The translations under genes and the position numbers were made by a program. A stretch of 64,000 nucleotides of DNA from Saccharofermentans sp. (GTDB lineage Bacteria > Bacillota > Clostridia > Saccharofermentanales > Saccharofermentanaceae): assembly GCA_024692235.1 (NCBI GenBank), contig JAILMW010000004.1, forward strand, positions 52,789 to 116,788, given 5' to 3'. Positions 46,200 through 54,475 of the stretch are shown here, one piece after another. Below the pieces are notes generated by a model that did no database searches, was not told where the DNA came from, and was given only the letters and a program-made list of their open reading frames with translations. The number at the start of each line of letters is the position of its first letter. Positions within the stretch are counted from its first letter, which is position 1.

Positions 46200-46843
46200 C
46201 AAAAGTTCTGTCTTTCTTTATTCCGTGCACCCTGTGCATTAAGTTCATCAAGTGTATAGCCGTAGGAAGGAACGAATCTTTCCATAAAGTAATCAACTTC
46301 CGGCAATCCTATCTTATCAATTGTATCCTTTATTGTCTTCTTGGCAGACGTAAATTCCGTATTGCCCGAAGCCTCTTCGGTTATGCACTTTATATAAGCC
46401 GAGATCCTGTCGGCAGCCTTGACGAGTTTCTTTACAAGAAGGTCTTCTTCAGTCTCGAACTTGGGAGATAAGAGCTCCAGGTACTCATCCTGCATGATAT
46501 CGGGAAGGAGCGAAGACAGCCTTACGGCAGCTTCATGTTCCACTTCCCTGTAGGCCTGCTTTATAGTCTCATTCCTGTACTTGATAGGAGTGGGAAGATC
46601 TCCCGTTATTATCTCGGTACAGTCATGGTAGAGAGCATATGTAAGGACCTTATAAGGATCGGTCGTTAATTCATGCTCGAACATCTCGTTATGGAGCACG
46701 GCCAATGCATGAGCGATCACTGCTACATCGAAGCTGTGTTCCTTTATATTCTCCATCTTGTTGTTGCGCATCAGGCCCCAGCGGTTGATGTACTGCATCC
46801 TGTCGAGCATTGCAAAGAATCCGTAGTTATTGATATCTTCCAT
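46199..46843 (-). CDS. yfbR: HD-domain 5'-deoxynucleotidase (YfbR-like)
   Basis: Removes phosphate from deoxynucleoside monophosphates. The metal ligands of the HD fold are visible: His36 (EHSFDVA), His73-Asp74 (YHDCTE) and Asp145 (AADRISAY). Length 214 is close to the E. coli enzyme. An in-frame ATG at 46894 would overlap dgt; ACGGAGAAG stands seven bases before the ATG at 46843, which I chose. It follows dgt by 13 bases, and both act on deoxynucleotides. Confidence 0.88.
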   Translation of the reverse strand: MEDINNYGFFAMLDRMQYINRWGLMRNNKMENIKEHSFDVAVIAHALAVLHNEMFEHELTTDPYKVLTYALYHDCTEIITGDLPTPIKYRNETIKQAYREVEHEAAVRLSSLLPDIMQDEYLELLSPKFETEEDLLVKKLVKAADRISAYIKCITEEASGNTEFTSAKKTIKDTIDKIGLPEVDYFMERFVPSYGYTLDELNAQGARNKERQNF

Positions 46844-46856
46844 TTTCTTCTCTCCG

Positions 46857-48077
46857 TTACACTTTATAGAGCAAATCAAAGCAGGTATTCGCATATGTGT
46901 CGGTCATTCCTGCTATATAATCGACGACTTTCCTTACAGGAACGCAACCGCACTCGGGATGTTCCTTGTAAAATTTCGCAAAATCCTTGATGGCGCGATT
47001 CTCTGAAGCATATGCCTTCTCGATATCTTCGGTACATCTCATGAAGGCTTCGAAGATCGCTTCTATAAGGATATCAACTGTCTTCTCGTATGTAGCGATC
47101 TTGGGAGCCTTGTATATCTCTTCGAAGTTCCTTGTAAGGAAATCGTTCATGGCCTTGAAGTTGCCCTCACTCATCCTTATCTCATCAGAGTTCATGCTGC
47201 TGTGGATAAGATCGCCGACAAGGATATTGATAGTCTCCGAGTTGGTAGAGCCGAGTCTTGAGACGACGCTGTCGGGAAGAAAATCTCCGGTACCGCTGAT
47301 GATACCCGCTCTTCTTGCATCCTCTACGTCTCTTCCAACATATGCGATCTTATCGGCGAACCTTACGACGCATCCTTCCAAAGTAGCGGGAGCAGTCCTG
47401 TCCTTCTCGGGCTTATCGGAGATCTGCTTCTCCGTCTTATCCCTTAATGGCTTAAGCACATACTCGTTATATGTCTCGCCGCAGTGTGACACGATACCGT
47501 CTCTTACCTCGAAAGTAAGGTTAAGTCCGTGCTCGCCGGGTCTGTGCTCTTCAAGAACATCCAATACTCTTAAGCTGTGAACCTCGTGCTCGAAGTAAAG
47601 AGAAGGATCCACCGACTTGATGCACTTATTAAGTGCCCTCTCACCGCTGTGACCGAAGGGAGCGTGACCAAGATCGTGTCCCATGGCGATAGCCTGGATA
47701 AGATCGGTATTGAGGTTTAAAGCACGACCTATGATCGTTGATATGTAATTGACATAGATAACATGCTCGATCCTGGAGCATATATGGTCATTGGTGGGAT
47801 TGAAGAATACCTGGGTCTTATGCCTGAGTCTTCTGAAAGACTGAGAGAAGATTATCCTTCCCATATCTCGTTCGTATGCACTTCTTATAAGACAGGGCTC
47901 CTCTTCCTTGGCTCTGCCTCTCGTCTGAGAACTCTTCTGAGCATAAGGGGATAAGTTTCTTTCCCTCTCTTCTCGGATAAGCCTTACGAATTCGGTATCC
48001 TTCTCATTCTTCATGAGCTGAGGCTCAACGTCTATCTTGTCGAATTCGTCACTGTACATATCGAACAAGCTGTACAT
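46857..48077 (-). CDS. dgt: Deoxyguanosinetriphosphate triphosphohydrolase-like protein
   Basis: HD-domain enzyme that cuts dNTPs to deoxynucleoside and triphosphate. Motif residues include His105 (RIEHVIYV), His134-Asp135 in GHDLGHAPFGH and a later Asp in RFADKIAYVGRD. The conserved FRRLRHKTQVF comes before them. Length 406 places it with the shorter dGTPase-like group, whose nucleotide preference varies. It lies four bases after pcrA. Confidence 0.93.
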   Translation of the reverse strand: MYSLFDMYSDEFDKIDVEPQLMKNEKDTEFVRLIREERERNLSPYAQKSSQTRGRAKEEEPCLIRSAYERDMGRIIFSQSFRRLRHKTQVFFNPTNDHICSRIEHVIYVNYISTIIGRALNLNTDLIQAIAMGHDLGHAPFGHSGERALNKCIKSVDPSLYFEHEVHSLRVLDVLEEHRPGEHGLNLTFEVRDGIVSHCGETYNEYVLKPLRDKTEKQISDKPEKDRTAPATLEGCVVRFADKIAYVGRDVEDARRAGIISGTGDFLPDSVVSRLGSTNSETINILVGDLIHSSMNSDEIRMSEGNFKAMNDFLTRNFEEIYKAPKIATYEKTVDILIEAIFEAFMRCTEDIEKAYASENRAIKDFAKFYKEHPECGCVPVRKVVDYIAGMTDTYANTCFDLLYKV

Positions 48078-48081
48078 AGGA

Positions 48082-50538
48082 TCAATCTCCTTTCTTAAGA
48101 CCTGCCGTACCTGCCAGCATATTCTTCCTCATACCGTCAAAGTCGACGGTGATAAGTGCATCACCTGCAACGGGCTCCACCTTAAGCACCACACCAAGGC
48201 CGAACCTGTCGTGTCTTACCTTCATGCCGTTTGTTATCTGAGACGGTTCGAGTGAACCGGGCTTCTTGGCGGGAGCATTAGTTCTCCTGTCGGGCTTGGA
48301 AGTAACACCTGAGGACAAAGCGCTGGCGATATTCCTTCTGGCCATCTCCCTTGCCTTGGAGTTGACTGCCTCTACAGGCTTCTTCTCCGGCTCTCTCATG
48401 CCGCCCATCCTGTAAAGATGTACGGGGTTTATCTCCTTTAAGAATCTGGACGGAGGAAGGCACTGAGTCTGACCGAAGAGCATCCTCTGCCTTGTTAAGA
48501 CGATGAAGAGATTCTTCTTGGCTCTGGTGATGGCGACATACATAAGTCGCCTCTCCTCTTCCGTATCAGCCGCAGACGCTATGGACTTATAACTGGGGAA
48601 GATACCGTCCTCCGCTCCTATCAGGAATACGGCTCCGAACTCAAGTCCCTTGGCACTGTGAATGGACATGAGCCTTACAAAGTCCTCTGACTCATCCTCA
48701 CCGTCACCCTGAGAATATAAAGCTGCATTCTCGAGATAGAGCGAGAGTATACCGCGAAGAGTATCAGCAGTAGCATTCTCCTCTTCGAAGAACTCATCCT
48801 CCTCTATCTGTTCCTTAAGAGCTTCACCGTCTGCCGTAGCCCTGTGGTTCTTCTCATACTCGGCTGCTTCTGAGAGCAATTCCTTCAGGTTCTCGACTCG
48901 ATCCGTAAGTTCGCCTTTGCTCTCTCGCTGATCTATTATCTCCTGAATGATTCCGGACTCGTTCTCGACATGGTCGACAAAGTCAGGGAAAGACATCTCA
49001 TCAGTATCCATAACTGATACGAATCCGTTTATCAGGGTGCAGAATGACTTGAGCTTAACAGCGGACCTTACAAGCTCCTCGTACTCGGAAGCCCTGCTCG
49101 CGATATCGAACATGGAAGTATGCTCAGCTGCCGCGATGGCTCTGATCCTCTCTACCGTAGTATCTCCTATACCCCTTTTGGGGACATTGATGATCCTGTC
49201 GAAGGCAAGATCATCCTTGCTGTCATTTATGAGGCGAAGATAAGCAAGGATATCCTTGATCTCTTTACGGTCGTAGAATCGCATGCCGCCGTAGATCCTG
49301 AACGGGATCCCCCTGTCCCTGAGCGCCGACTCTATCGATCTCGACAGAGCATTCATCCTGTAAAGGATAGCCACATCGGAGTATTGGAACTTCCCCTTCT
49401 GGACCATATGCTTTATGGTATCGGCTGTCCAGGATGCCTCTATATTCTGACTGTCGGTATTCATGACGATTATCTTGTCGCCTTCACCGCCGTCAGTTCT
49501 CAAGGCCTTACTCTTACGACTCTTGTTGTTGGCTATTACTTCATTGGCTGCGGCAAGGATAGTTGCCGTAGAGCGGTAGTTCTGCTCGAGCTTTATGACC
49601 TTTGCATCCTTGAAGTCCTTCTCGAAGTTCAGGATCATCCTTACATCAGCACCACGGAAAGCGTAGATACTCTGATCGTCGTCACCTACTACGCAGATAT
49701 TGCTGTGCCCCTTGGCAAGGAGCATGACCGCATTGTACTGAGGCTGGTTAGTATCCTGATACTCGTCTACCATTATGTATCTGAACTTATTCCTGTAGTA
49801 CTCAAGGATATCGGGATTGTCCTTAAGGAGATGGACCATGTTGACGAGGATATCGTCGAAGTCCATGGCATTATTCTCTCGAAGCTTCTGATTGTACTTC
49901 TTAAAGACCTTCGCGGCCTGCTGCCGGGTGATATCAGGACCTGCCAGCTGCTCGTACTGCTCAGGGCTCACCATATGGTTCTTGGAATTGGTTATCTCGT
50001 ACAGGAAGTTCCTGGGCTTAAAGAGCTTCTCCGAGATATCAAGCTCCTGCATACACTGCTTGACCATCTTGAGCTGGTCGTCGGTATCTAAGATCGTGAA
50101 ATTCTTGTCGTAGCCTATAAGGTCCGCATGTCTTCTCATGATCCTCGCAAAGATGGAGTGGAATGTACCGCACCAGATATACTGGGACTTATCGCCTACA
50201 AGGGCGGTTATCCTCTCTTTCATCTCGTTAGCTGCCTTATTGGTGAAAGTGATCGCCAGGATGGATCCGGGAGCAACATTATGCTTCTTCATCATGTAAG
50301 CGATCCTGTATGTAATTACTCTTGTCTTACCGGAGCCTGCGCCCGCCAATATGAGCAAAGGTCCGTCCAGATGCATAACAGCTTCCTTCTGCTCGGGATT
50401 AAGTCCTTCAAGAAGGCTGTCCGCATCGTTATCCTCACTGCTTCCGGCAGTCACGTTGGTATATAATTCATCGAGCTCGGCAAAGAAATCACTTCCGCCT
50501 GTCATCTCGCCGCCAAATCCGTCCACATCGATCTCCAT
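48082..50538 (-). CDS. pcrA: ATP-dependent DNA helicase PcrA/UvrD
   Basis: Superfamily 1 helicase for repair and removal of RecA or stalled complexes. Walker A AGAGSGKT at residues 65-72, Walker B MVDEYQDTN, motif III GDDDQSIYAFRGAD, and the C-terminal motif AKGLEFGAVFLIG with VAITRAKK. The C-terminal ~50 residues (NGMKVRHDRFGLGVVL) are the Tudor-like RNA polymerase-binding end of Gram-positive PcrA. At 818 residues it has an N-terminal extension of some 40 residues with no strong ribosome site; an internal start is possible. First gene of the nine-gene unit. Confidence 0.95.
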   Translation of the reverse strand: MEIDVDGFGGEMTGGSDFFAELDELYTNVTAGSSEDNDADSLLEGLNPEQKEAVMHLDGPLLILAGAGSGKTRVITYRIAYMMKKHNVAPGSILAITFTNKAANEMKERITALVGDKSQYIWCGTFHSIFARIMRRHADLIGYDKNFTILDTDDQLKMVKQCMQELDISEKLFKPRNFLYEITNSKNHMVSPEQYEQLAGPDITRQQAAKVFKKYNQKLRENNAMDFDDILVNMVHLLKDNPDILEYYRNKFRYIMVDEYQDTNQPQYNAVMLLAKGHSNICVVGDDDQSIYAFRGADVRMILNFEKDFKDAKVIKLEQNYRSTATILAAANEVIANNKSRKSKALRTDGGEGDKIIVMNTDSQNIEASWTADTIKHMVQKGKFQYSDVAILYRMNALSRSIESALRDRGIPFRIYGGMRFYDRKEIKDILAYLRLINDSKDDLAFDRIINVPKRGIGDTTVERIRAIAAAEHTSMFDIASRASEYEELVRSAVKLKSFCTLINGFVSVMDTDEMSFPDFVDHVENESGIIQEIIDQRESKGELTDRVENLKELLSEAAEYEKNHRATADGEALKEQIEEDEFFEEENATADTLRGILSLYLENAALYSQGDGEDESEDFVRLMSIHSAKGLEFGAVFLIGAEDGIFPSYKSIASAADTEEERRLMYVAITRAKKNLFIVLTRQRMLFGQTQCLPPSRFLKEINPVHLYRMGGMREPEKKPVEAVNSKAREMARRNIASALSSGVTSKPDRRTNAPAKKPGSLEPSQITNGMKVRHDRFGLGVVLKVEPVAGDALITVDFDGMRKNMLAGTAGLKKGD

Positions 50539-50614
50539 TAATTCATTTATAATTTTTTCTAATTATAACAGATAAAAAGGGTCACGGATTTCTATAATTG
50601 CACAATATGTTCCT

Positions 50615-51283
50615 TTAGAGAGAATTTGTCCTTATAATAGGACTCTGCCTTCGAACTTCCTGCGAACGTGTCGGGCCCCCGTGTCCGTACCAGATCATCC
50701 TTTCGCCGAGGTTCCTTATCTTGATCGCACTCCTCTCCACTGCATCGGAATTAAAGTAGAGATGGGCTTTCTCAGGGCATACCCAGTTGTCCAGGGCATC
50801 GCCTACTATAAGGTCCCTTCCTTCCACATCAAGTCCTATGGAGCCTATGGTATGGCCGGGAAGTTCCATGATCTTCGCGTCGATACCGTACTTCTTAAGA
50901 TCGTCGCCTTCTCTTACGAAGATAATGTCGTCAGGACGCTTTACCTTAGTGCCGCCAAGCTTAGCAAGAGAGACCGTAAGTATCACCTTTCCTACCATGC
51001 CGCGTGACATAAGCGGCTGCTTTGAATAATCGTCAAAAAGCTCGTCGTCAGCCCTGTGAAGAGCAACGGGAACAGAATACCTGCGGGAAAGCTCAGCTGC
51101 ATTCTCCGCATGGTCAAAATGTGTATGAGTAAGAAGGATCAGCTTTATGTCATACTTATCGCATACGGCGATAACATCGCTCAAGTTTTCTCTGCTTCCG
51201 GTATCCACCAGAACGGCATTCTTGCCCTCTGCTACAAGATAGCAATTACCTGTACCGCACTTTATCCTGATTACCTGACTCAT
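50615..51283 (-). CDS. Metallo-beta-lactamase fold hydrolase
   Basis: 222 residues with the di-metal motif THTHFDH (His53, His55, Asp57, His58), a later GHTIGSIG histidine, GDALDN aspartate and GHGG near the end, the pattern of glyoxalase II-like and related hydrolases. No rubredoxin or flavodoxin domain. The exact substrate cannot be read from the sequence. It stands alone between terminator-bounded units and is cytosolic. Confidence 0.85.
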   Translation of the reverse strand: MSQVIRIKCGTGNCYLVAEGKNAVLVDTGSRENLSDVIAVCDKYDIKLILLTHTHFDHAENAAELSRRYSVPVALHRADDELFDDYSKQPLMSRGMVGKVILTVSLAKLGGTKVKRPDDIIFVREGDDLKKYGIDAKIMELPGHTIGSIGLDVEGRDLIVGDALDNWVCPEKAHLYFNSDAVERSAIKIRNLGERMIWYGHGGPTRSQEVRRQSPIIRTNSL

Positions 51284-51306
51284 ATCAGTCCTCCTGCAAT
51301 AAAATA

Positions 51307-51342
51307 ACGTCCCTCCTTCAAGTCTAACAGAAGGAGGGAACG
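51307..51342 (-). terminator. Terminator after the ECF S-component gene
   Basis: Minus-strand CGTTCCCTCCTTC pairs with GAAGGAGGGACG over a ten-base loop, followed by TTATTTTA. Confidence 0.8.
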
Positions 51343-51369
51343 ATAATTGAGGCTATATTGAAAGTTTCC

Positions 51370-51870
51370 TCAGAGCCTGACGTTGTCAAATGACTTGACG
51401 TATGTAAGAGGTATCGAACCGATGATACCTGCCGCAGCCTGAATGAGGTTTGGGATCAGGGATCCTGTTGCCGCCGTGCTCCCGTACATTAAAGATTCAA
51501 AGACAAAGTAACCGCCAAGCATGATCGCTTCGGCAAGAATCGCCGCTATCAGTCTTTTATAGAACGGGACCTTGATGTCCGGCTTTCTTCTTAAGATAAG
51601 ACCTGCTACAAGTCCCATAACTCCCTTTATCACGAATGTTGGCGCGATATACTGCGGATATCCTGCAAGAAGATCTGCAAGAGCCGAACCGATAGCCGCA
51701 GGTATTGCCGCTATCGGACCCAGGATATAAGAACTTACAAGTATTACAACATCACCCAGGTTGACGTGTCCTATCGCCGTGGGAACGTGTATCTCGGTAC
51801 CTACGAATATAAACGCAGCAAGAAGTCCGGCAAAAGTAATCTTGCGTAAATGTCTTCTCTGATCGCTCAT
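51370..51870 (-). CDS. ECF transporter S component, vitamin-type
   Basis: Substrate-capturing membrane subunit of an energy-coupling-factor importer. About five or six hydrophobic segments in 166 residues. The stretch GHVNLGDVVILVSSYILGP followed by ALADLLAGYPQYIAPTFVIKGVMGLVAG is characteristic of the PF07155-like S components. The shared EcfA/EcfT module is not here. The divergent MocR-type gene suggests a link to vitamin B6 compounds, because MocR proteins such as PdxR sense PLP; that is inference. AGGAG precedes the start. Confidence 0.85.
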   Translation of the reverse strand: MSDQRRHLRKITFAGLLAAFIFVGTEIHVPTAIGHVNLGDVVILVSSYILGPIAAIPAAIGSALADLLAGYPQYIAPTFVIKGVMGLVAGLILRRKPDIKVPFYKRLIAAILAEAIMLGGYFVFESLMYGSTAATGSLIPNLIQAAAGIIGSIPLTYVKSFDNVRL

Positions 51871-51943
51871 ATATAACTCCTATTCAAACACTATGTATTG
51901 CAATTTCAACGATCATAGGTTACAACATATCTGAATATAAGAA

Positions 51944-51975
51944 ATATCCAGTTTAGGAGTTTTTAATATATCCAG
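51944..51975 (+). promoter_or_regulatory. Direct repeat ahead of the MocR gene
   Basis: ATATCCAG occurs at 51944-51951 and again at 51968-51975, directly against the start codon, starts 24 bases apart. MocR/PdxR regulators are known to bind direct repeats, so this could be an autoregulatory operator. The AGGAG between the copies is about 16 bases from the ATG. Confidence 0.4.
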
Positions 51976-53064
51976 ATGAAGACAAATGCCGGCAGACAGA
52001 ACGAGACCAGATATATGCAGATCTACAGACATATCAAGAAAGATATAGTCGACGGGATCTACCCTTACGGGTCGAAGATACCTTCCAAGAGAGTGATCTC
52101 ATCCCAATTCGGCGTGAGCGTCATAACAGCGGAACATGCATACGACCTCCTGTGTGACGAGGGATATATAAGAAGTGTTCAAAAGAGCGGTTACTTTGTA
52201 GACTTCAGACCTGACAGCGGCTTCTCGGCCTTCCCGGAAGAGATCACGATACCTACGACAACGCCACGGGAATACTACGACAGTTTTGAAGACTACCGTT
52301 TCCCTTCTTCTGTCCTTTCCAAGACTATGAGGAGCGTCATCACCAACAGAGAGAACGATATCCTCTTAAAGTCCCCGAATAACGGAATAGAAGAATTCAG
52401 AAAAGCCATCGCGGGGTATCTTGCACGCAATAAAGACATAAGAGTATCTCCCGACAGGATCATCGTAGGCTCCGGAGCAGAATATCTCTATAACCTTATT
52501 GCTATCCTTATAGGCAAAGGCGAGACAGTTGCCCTGGAAGATCCTTCCTACGATAAGATCAGAAGAGTCTACGAAGTCTCCAATATAAGATGCGATCTGC
52601 TCCCTCTCGGAAATGACGGTATAGAGAGCAACGCGCTTAATAAGACTAATGCCCGTGTCCTTCACATATCACCCTTCAGGAGCTTCCCCACGGGAATCAC
52701 GTCATCCGCATCCAAGAGACACGAATATATAAGATGGGCCGACAAAAGAAGCGGGCTCATTATAGAGGACGACTACGAATCCGAGTTCTCCGTCCTGGGA
52801 AAGCCCGTAGAGACGCTGTTCTCCATGGCGATGAGCGACAATGTCATCTACTTGAATACCTTCTCCAAATCAATCTCCCCCGCCCTTCGTGTCGGCTATA
52901 TGGTACTTCCCGAACACCTGATCACAAAGTTCAACGAACAGCTTGGATTCTACTCCTGTACAGTGCCGACATTCGAGCAGTTGGTGCTCTCCGAACTTCT
53001 CTCAAGCGGAGCCTTCGAGCGACACATCAACAGAGTTCGAAGGAAGATGAGATCTGGACTATAA
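51976..53064 (+). CDS. MocR-type GntR/aminotransferase regulator, C-terminally shortened
   Basis: A winged helix-turn-helix of the GntR family (residues about 10-75: IYRHIKKDIVDGIYPYGSKIPS) is joined to a fold-type I aminotransferase domain with the PLP lysine in NTFSKSISPALRVGYM and IIEDDYESEF before it. Full-length MocR proteins have about 450-500 residues; this one stops at 362, just after HINRVRRKMR, so the last ~100 residues of the aminotransferase domain are missing. The sequence after the stop is rich in inverted repeats and does not continue the protein in another frame. It may be a decayed gene or an unusually short functional form. Confidence 0.75.
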   Translation: MKTNAGRQNETRYMQIYRHIKKDIVDGIYPYGSKIPSKRVISSQFGVSVITAEHAYDLLCDEGYIRSVQKSGYFVDFRPDSGFSAFPEEITIPTTTPREYYDSFEDYRFPSSVLSKTMRSVITNRENDILLKSPNNGIEEFRKAIAGYLARNKDIRVSPDRIIVGSGAEYLYNLIAILIGKGETVALEDPSYDKIRRVYEVSNIRCDLLPLGNDGIESNALNKTNARVLHISPFRSFPTGITSSASKRHEYIRWADKRSGLIIEDDYESEFSVLGKPVETLFSMAMSDNVIYLNTFSKSISPALRVGYMVLPEHLITKFNEQLGFYSCTVPTFEQLVLSELLSSGAFERHINRVRRKMRSGL

Positions 53065-53083
53065 CCCAAAGTCATGAAATGAA

Positions 53084-53159
53084 TCACTTCTTACTCGTCA
53101 AAAGTGACTCGTTTTCGATAAATCCCAAAAACAGTCACCTTCTAGGCGCGAAAGGTGAC
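53084..53159. repeat. Cluster of inverted repeats after the truncated MocR gene
   Basis: TCACTT (53084-53089) pairs with AAGTGA (53102-53107). GTCACCTT (53134-53141) pairs with AAGGTGAC (53152-53159). The 3' arm of the first and the 5' arm of the second are also complementary (AGTGAC/GTCAC). The multi-hairpin stretch begins 20 bases after the early stop of the MocR gene. Confidence 0.5.
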
Positions 53160-53204
53160 CGGATCAGGGACTTCGTACTATCGGAGAGGTATTTGTCAAA
53201 GCAA

Positions 53205-53237
53205 GCAAAAAGGCACGGCGTGAACCGTGCCTTTTAT
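53205..53237. terminator. Bidirectional terminator between the MocR gene and ackA
   Basis: AAAAAGGCACGG pairs with CCGTGCCTTTT around CGTGAA, flanked by A and T runs; it serves ackA on the minus strand and the convergent gene on the plus strand. Confidence 0.8.
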
Positions 53238-53260
53238 AAGTCTTAAACTGTTACCGCTTA

Positions 53261-54451
53261 TCAGATGAGAGCCTTTGTCTCCTGAGCGATAGCGAGCTCC
53301 TCGTTGGTAGGGATAACTACGATCTTTACCTTTGAGTCGTCAGCAGAGATAACTGCCTCGCATCTCGTGCCGTTGTTCTTAGCAGGATCGATCTTAGCGC
53401 CCATGAACTCGAGAGGCTTGATGATAGCTTCACGGATAGTATCAGTGTTCTCACCGATACCTGCGGTGAATACGATAACGTCAACGCCGCCCATAGCAGC
53501 TGCGTAGGAACCTACGATCTTGGAACCCTGGTAAGAGAACATGTCGAGTGCGAGCTGAGCTCTCTCGTTGCCCTCGGAAGCAGCCTTTGCAAGATCACGG
53601 AAGTCGGAGCTTACACCGGATACACCAAGTACTCCGGACTTCTTGTTCATGAGAGTATCCATCTCCTCGGCGCTCTTGCCTTCCATCTTCTGGATGAAAG
53701 GAACGATAGCAGGATCGATATCACCTGTTCTTGTACCCATGCAGATACCTGCAAGAGGTGTAAGACCCATGGATGTATCTACGCACTTGCCGTCCTTAAC
53801 AGCAGCGAAGGAAGAACCGTTGCCTAAGTGGCAAGTGATCATCTTAAGACCCTGCTGGGGAACGTTAAGGAACTCTGCAGCTCTCTTGGAAACATATCTG
53901 TGAGATGTTCCGTGGAAGCCGTATCTTCTGATGGAGTACTTCTCATAGTACTCGTAAGGAAGAGCGTACATATAAGCCTTGGGGGGCATAGTCATGTGGA
54001 AAGCCGTATCGAATACTGCAACCTGAGGTGTACCTGCAGGAAGAGCAGCCTCACAAGCCTCGATACCGATAAGGTTAGCGGGGTTATGAAGAGGGCCTAA
54101 GTCGAAGCAATCTCTGATGACCTTCTTAACGTCGTCGTTAACGATAACGGACTCGCTGTAGTACTTACCGCCGTGGAGAACTCTGTGTCCTACTGCTGCG
54201 ATCTCGGATACGTCAGCGATAACACCTGTGTCCTTGTCTGTAAGCTGAGCAAGAACGAGCTGAACAGCTTCCTTATGGTTGGGGATGGCGATCTTCTTCT
54301 CGATCTTGTCCTTGCCTGTAGCCTGGTATGAAAGAACACCGTCGATACCGATACGGTCAGCGTTACCCTTTGCAAGTACAGTACCGTTGTCTACGTCGAA
54401 AAGCTGAAACTTACAGGAAGAGCTTCCGCAGTTGATAACAAGAATATTCAT
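53261..54451 (-). CDS. ackA: Acetate kinase
   Basis: Makes ATP and acetate from acetyl phosphate, the last step of the fermentative acetate branch. The start MNILVINCGSSSCKFQLFD, the segment VFDTAFHMTMP, CHLGNGSSFAAV and GENTDTIRE near the end are the family signatures. At 396 residues it is full length. It lies 24 bases after pta, in the order pta-ackA. Confidence 0.98.
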   Translation of the reverse strand: MNILVINCGSSSCKFQLFDVDNGTVLAKGNADRIGIDGVLSYQATGKDKIEKKIAIPNHKEAVQLVLAQLTDKDTGVIADVSEIAAVGHRVLHGGKYYSESVIVNDDVKKVIRDCFDLGPLHNPANLIGIEACEAALPAGTPQVAVFDTAFHMTMPPKAYMYALPYEYYEKYSIRRYGFHGTSHRYVSKRAAEFLNVPQQGLKMITCHLGNGSSFAAVKDGKCVDTSMGLTPLAGICMGTRTGDIDPAIVPFIQKMEGKSAEEMDTLMNKKSGVLGVSGVSSDFRDLAKAASEGNERAQLALDMFSYQGSKIVGSYAAAMGGVDVIVFTAGIGENTDTIREAIIKPLEFMGAKIDPAKNNGTRCEAVISADDSKVKIVVIPTNEELAIAQETKALI

Positions 54452-54475
54452 TTGATCTTTACTCCTTTATATTTA

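Noticed and set aside
46199..48077. The dgt-yfbR pair as an antiphage dNTP-depletion system
   Set aside because: Both genes sit in a housekeeping operon with pcrA and thrC, with no defence partner or mobile element nearby.
49120..50091. A 323-codon frame antisense to pcrA
   Set aside because: No domain pattern and fully inside a conserved helicase gene.
52734..53246. A 170-codon frame that could continue the MocR gene by frameshift
   Set aside because: Its tail after 53064 does not resemble the missing aminotransferase end, and the upstream part is an out-of-frame shadow.
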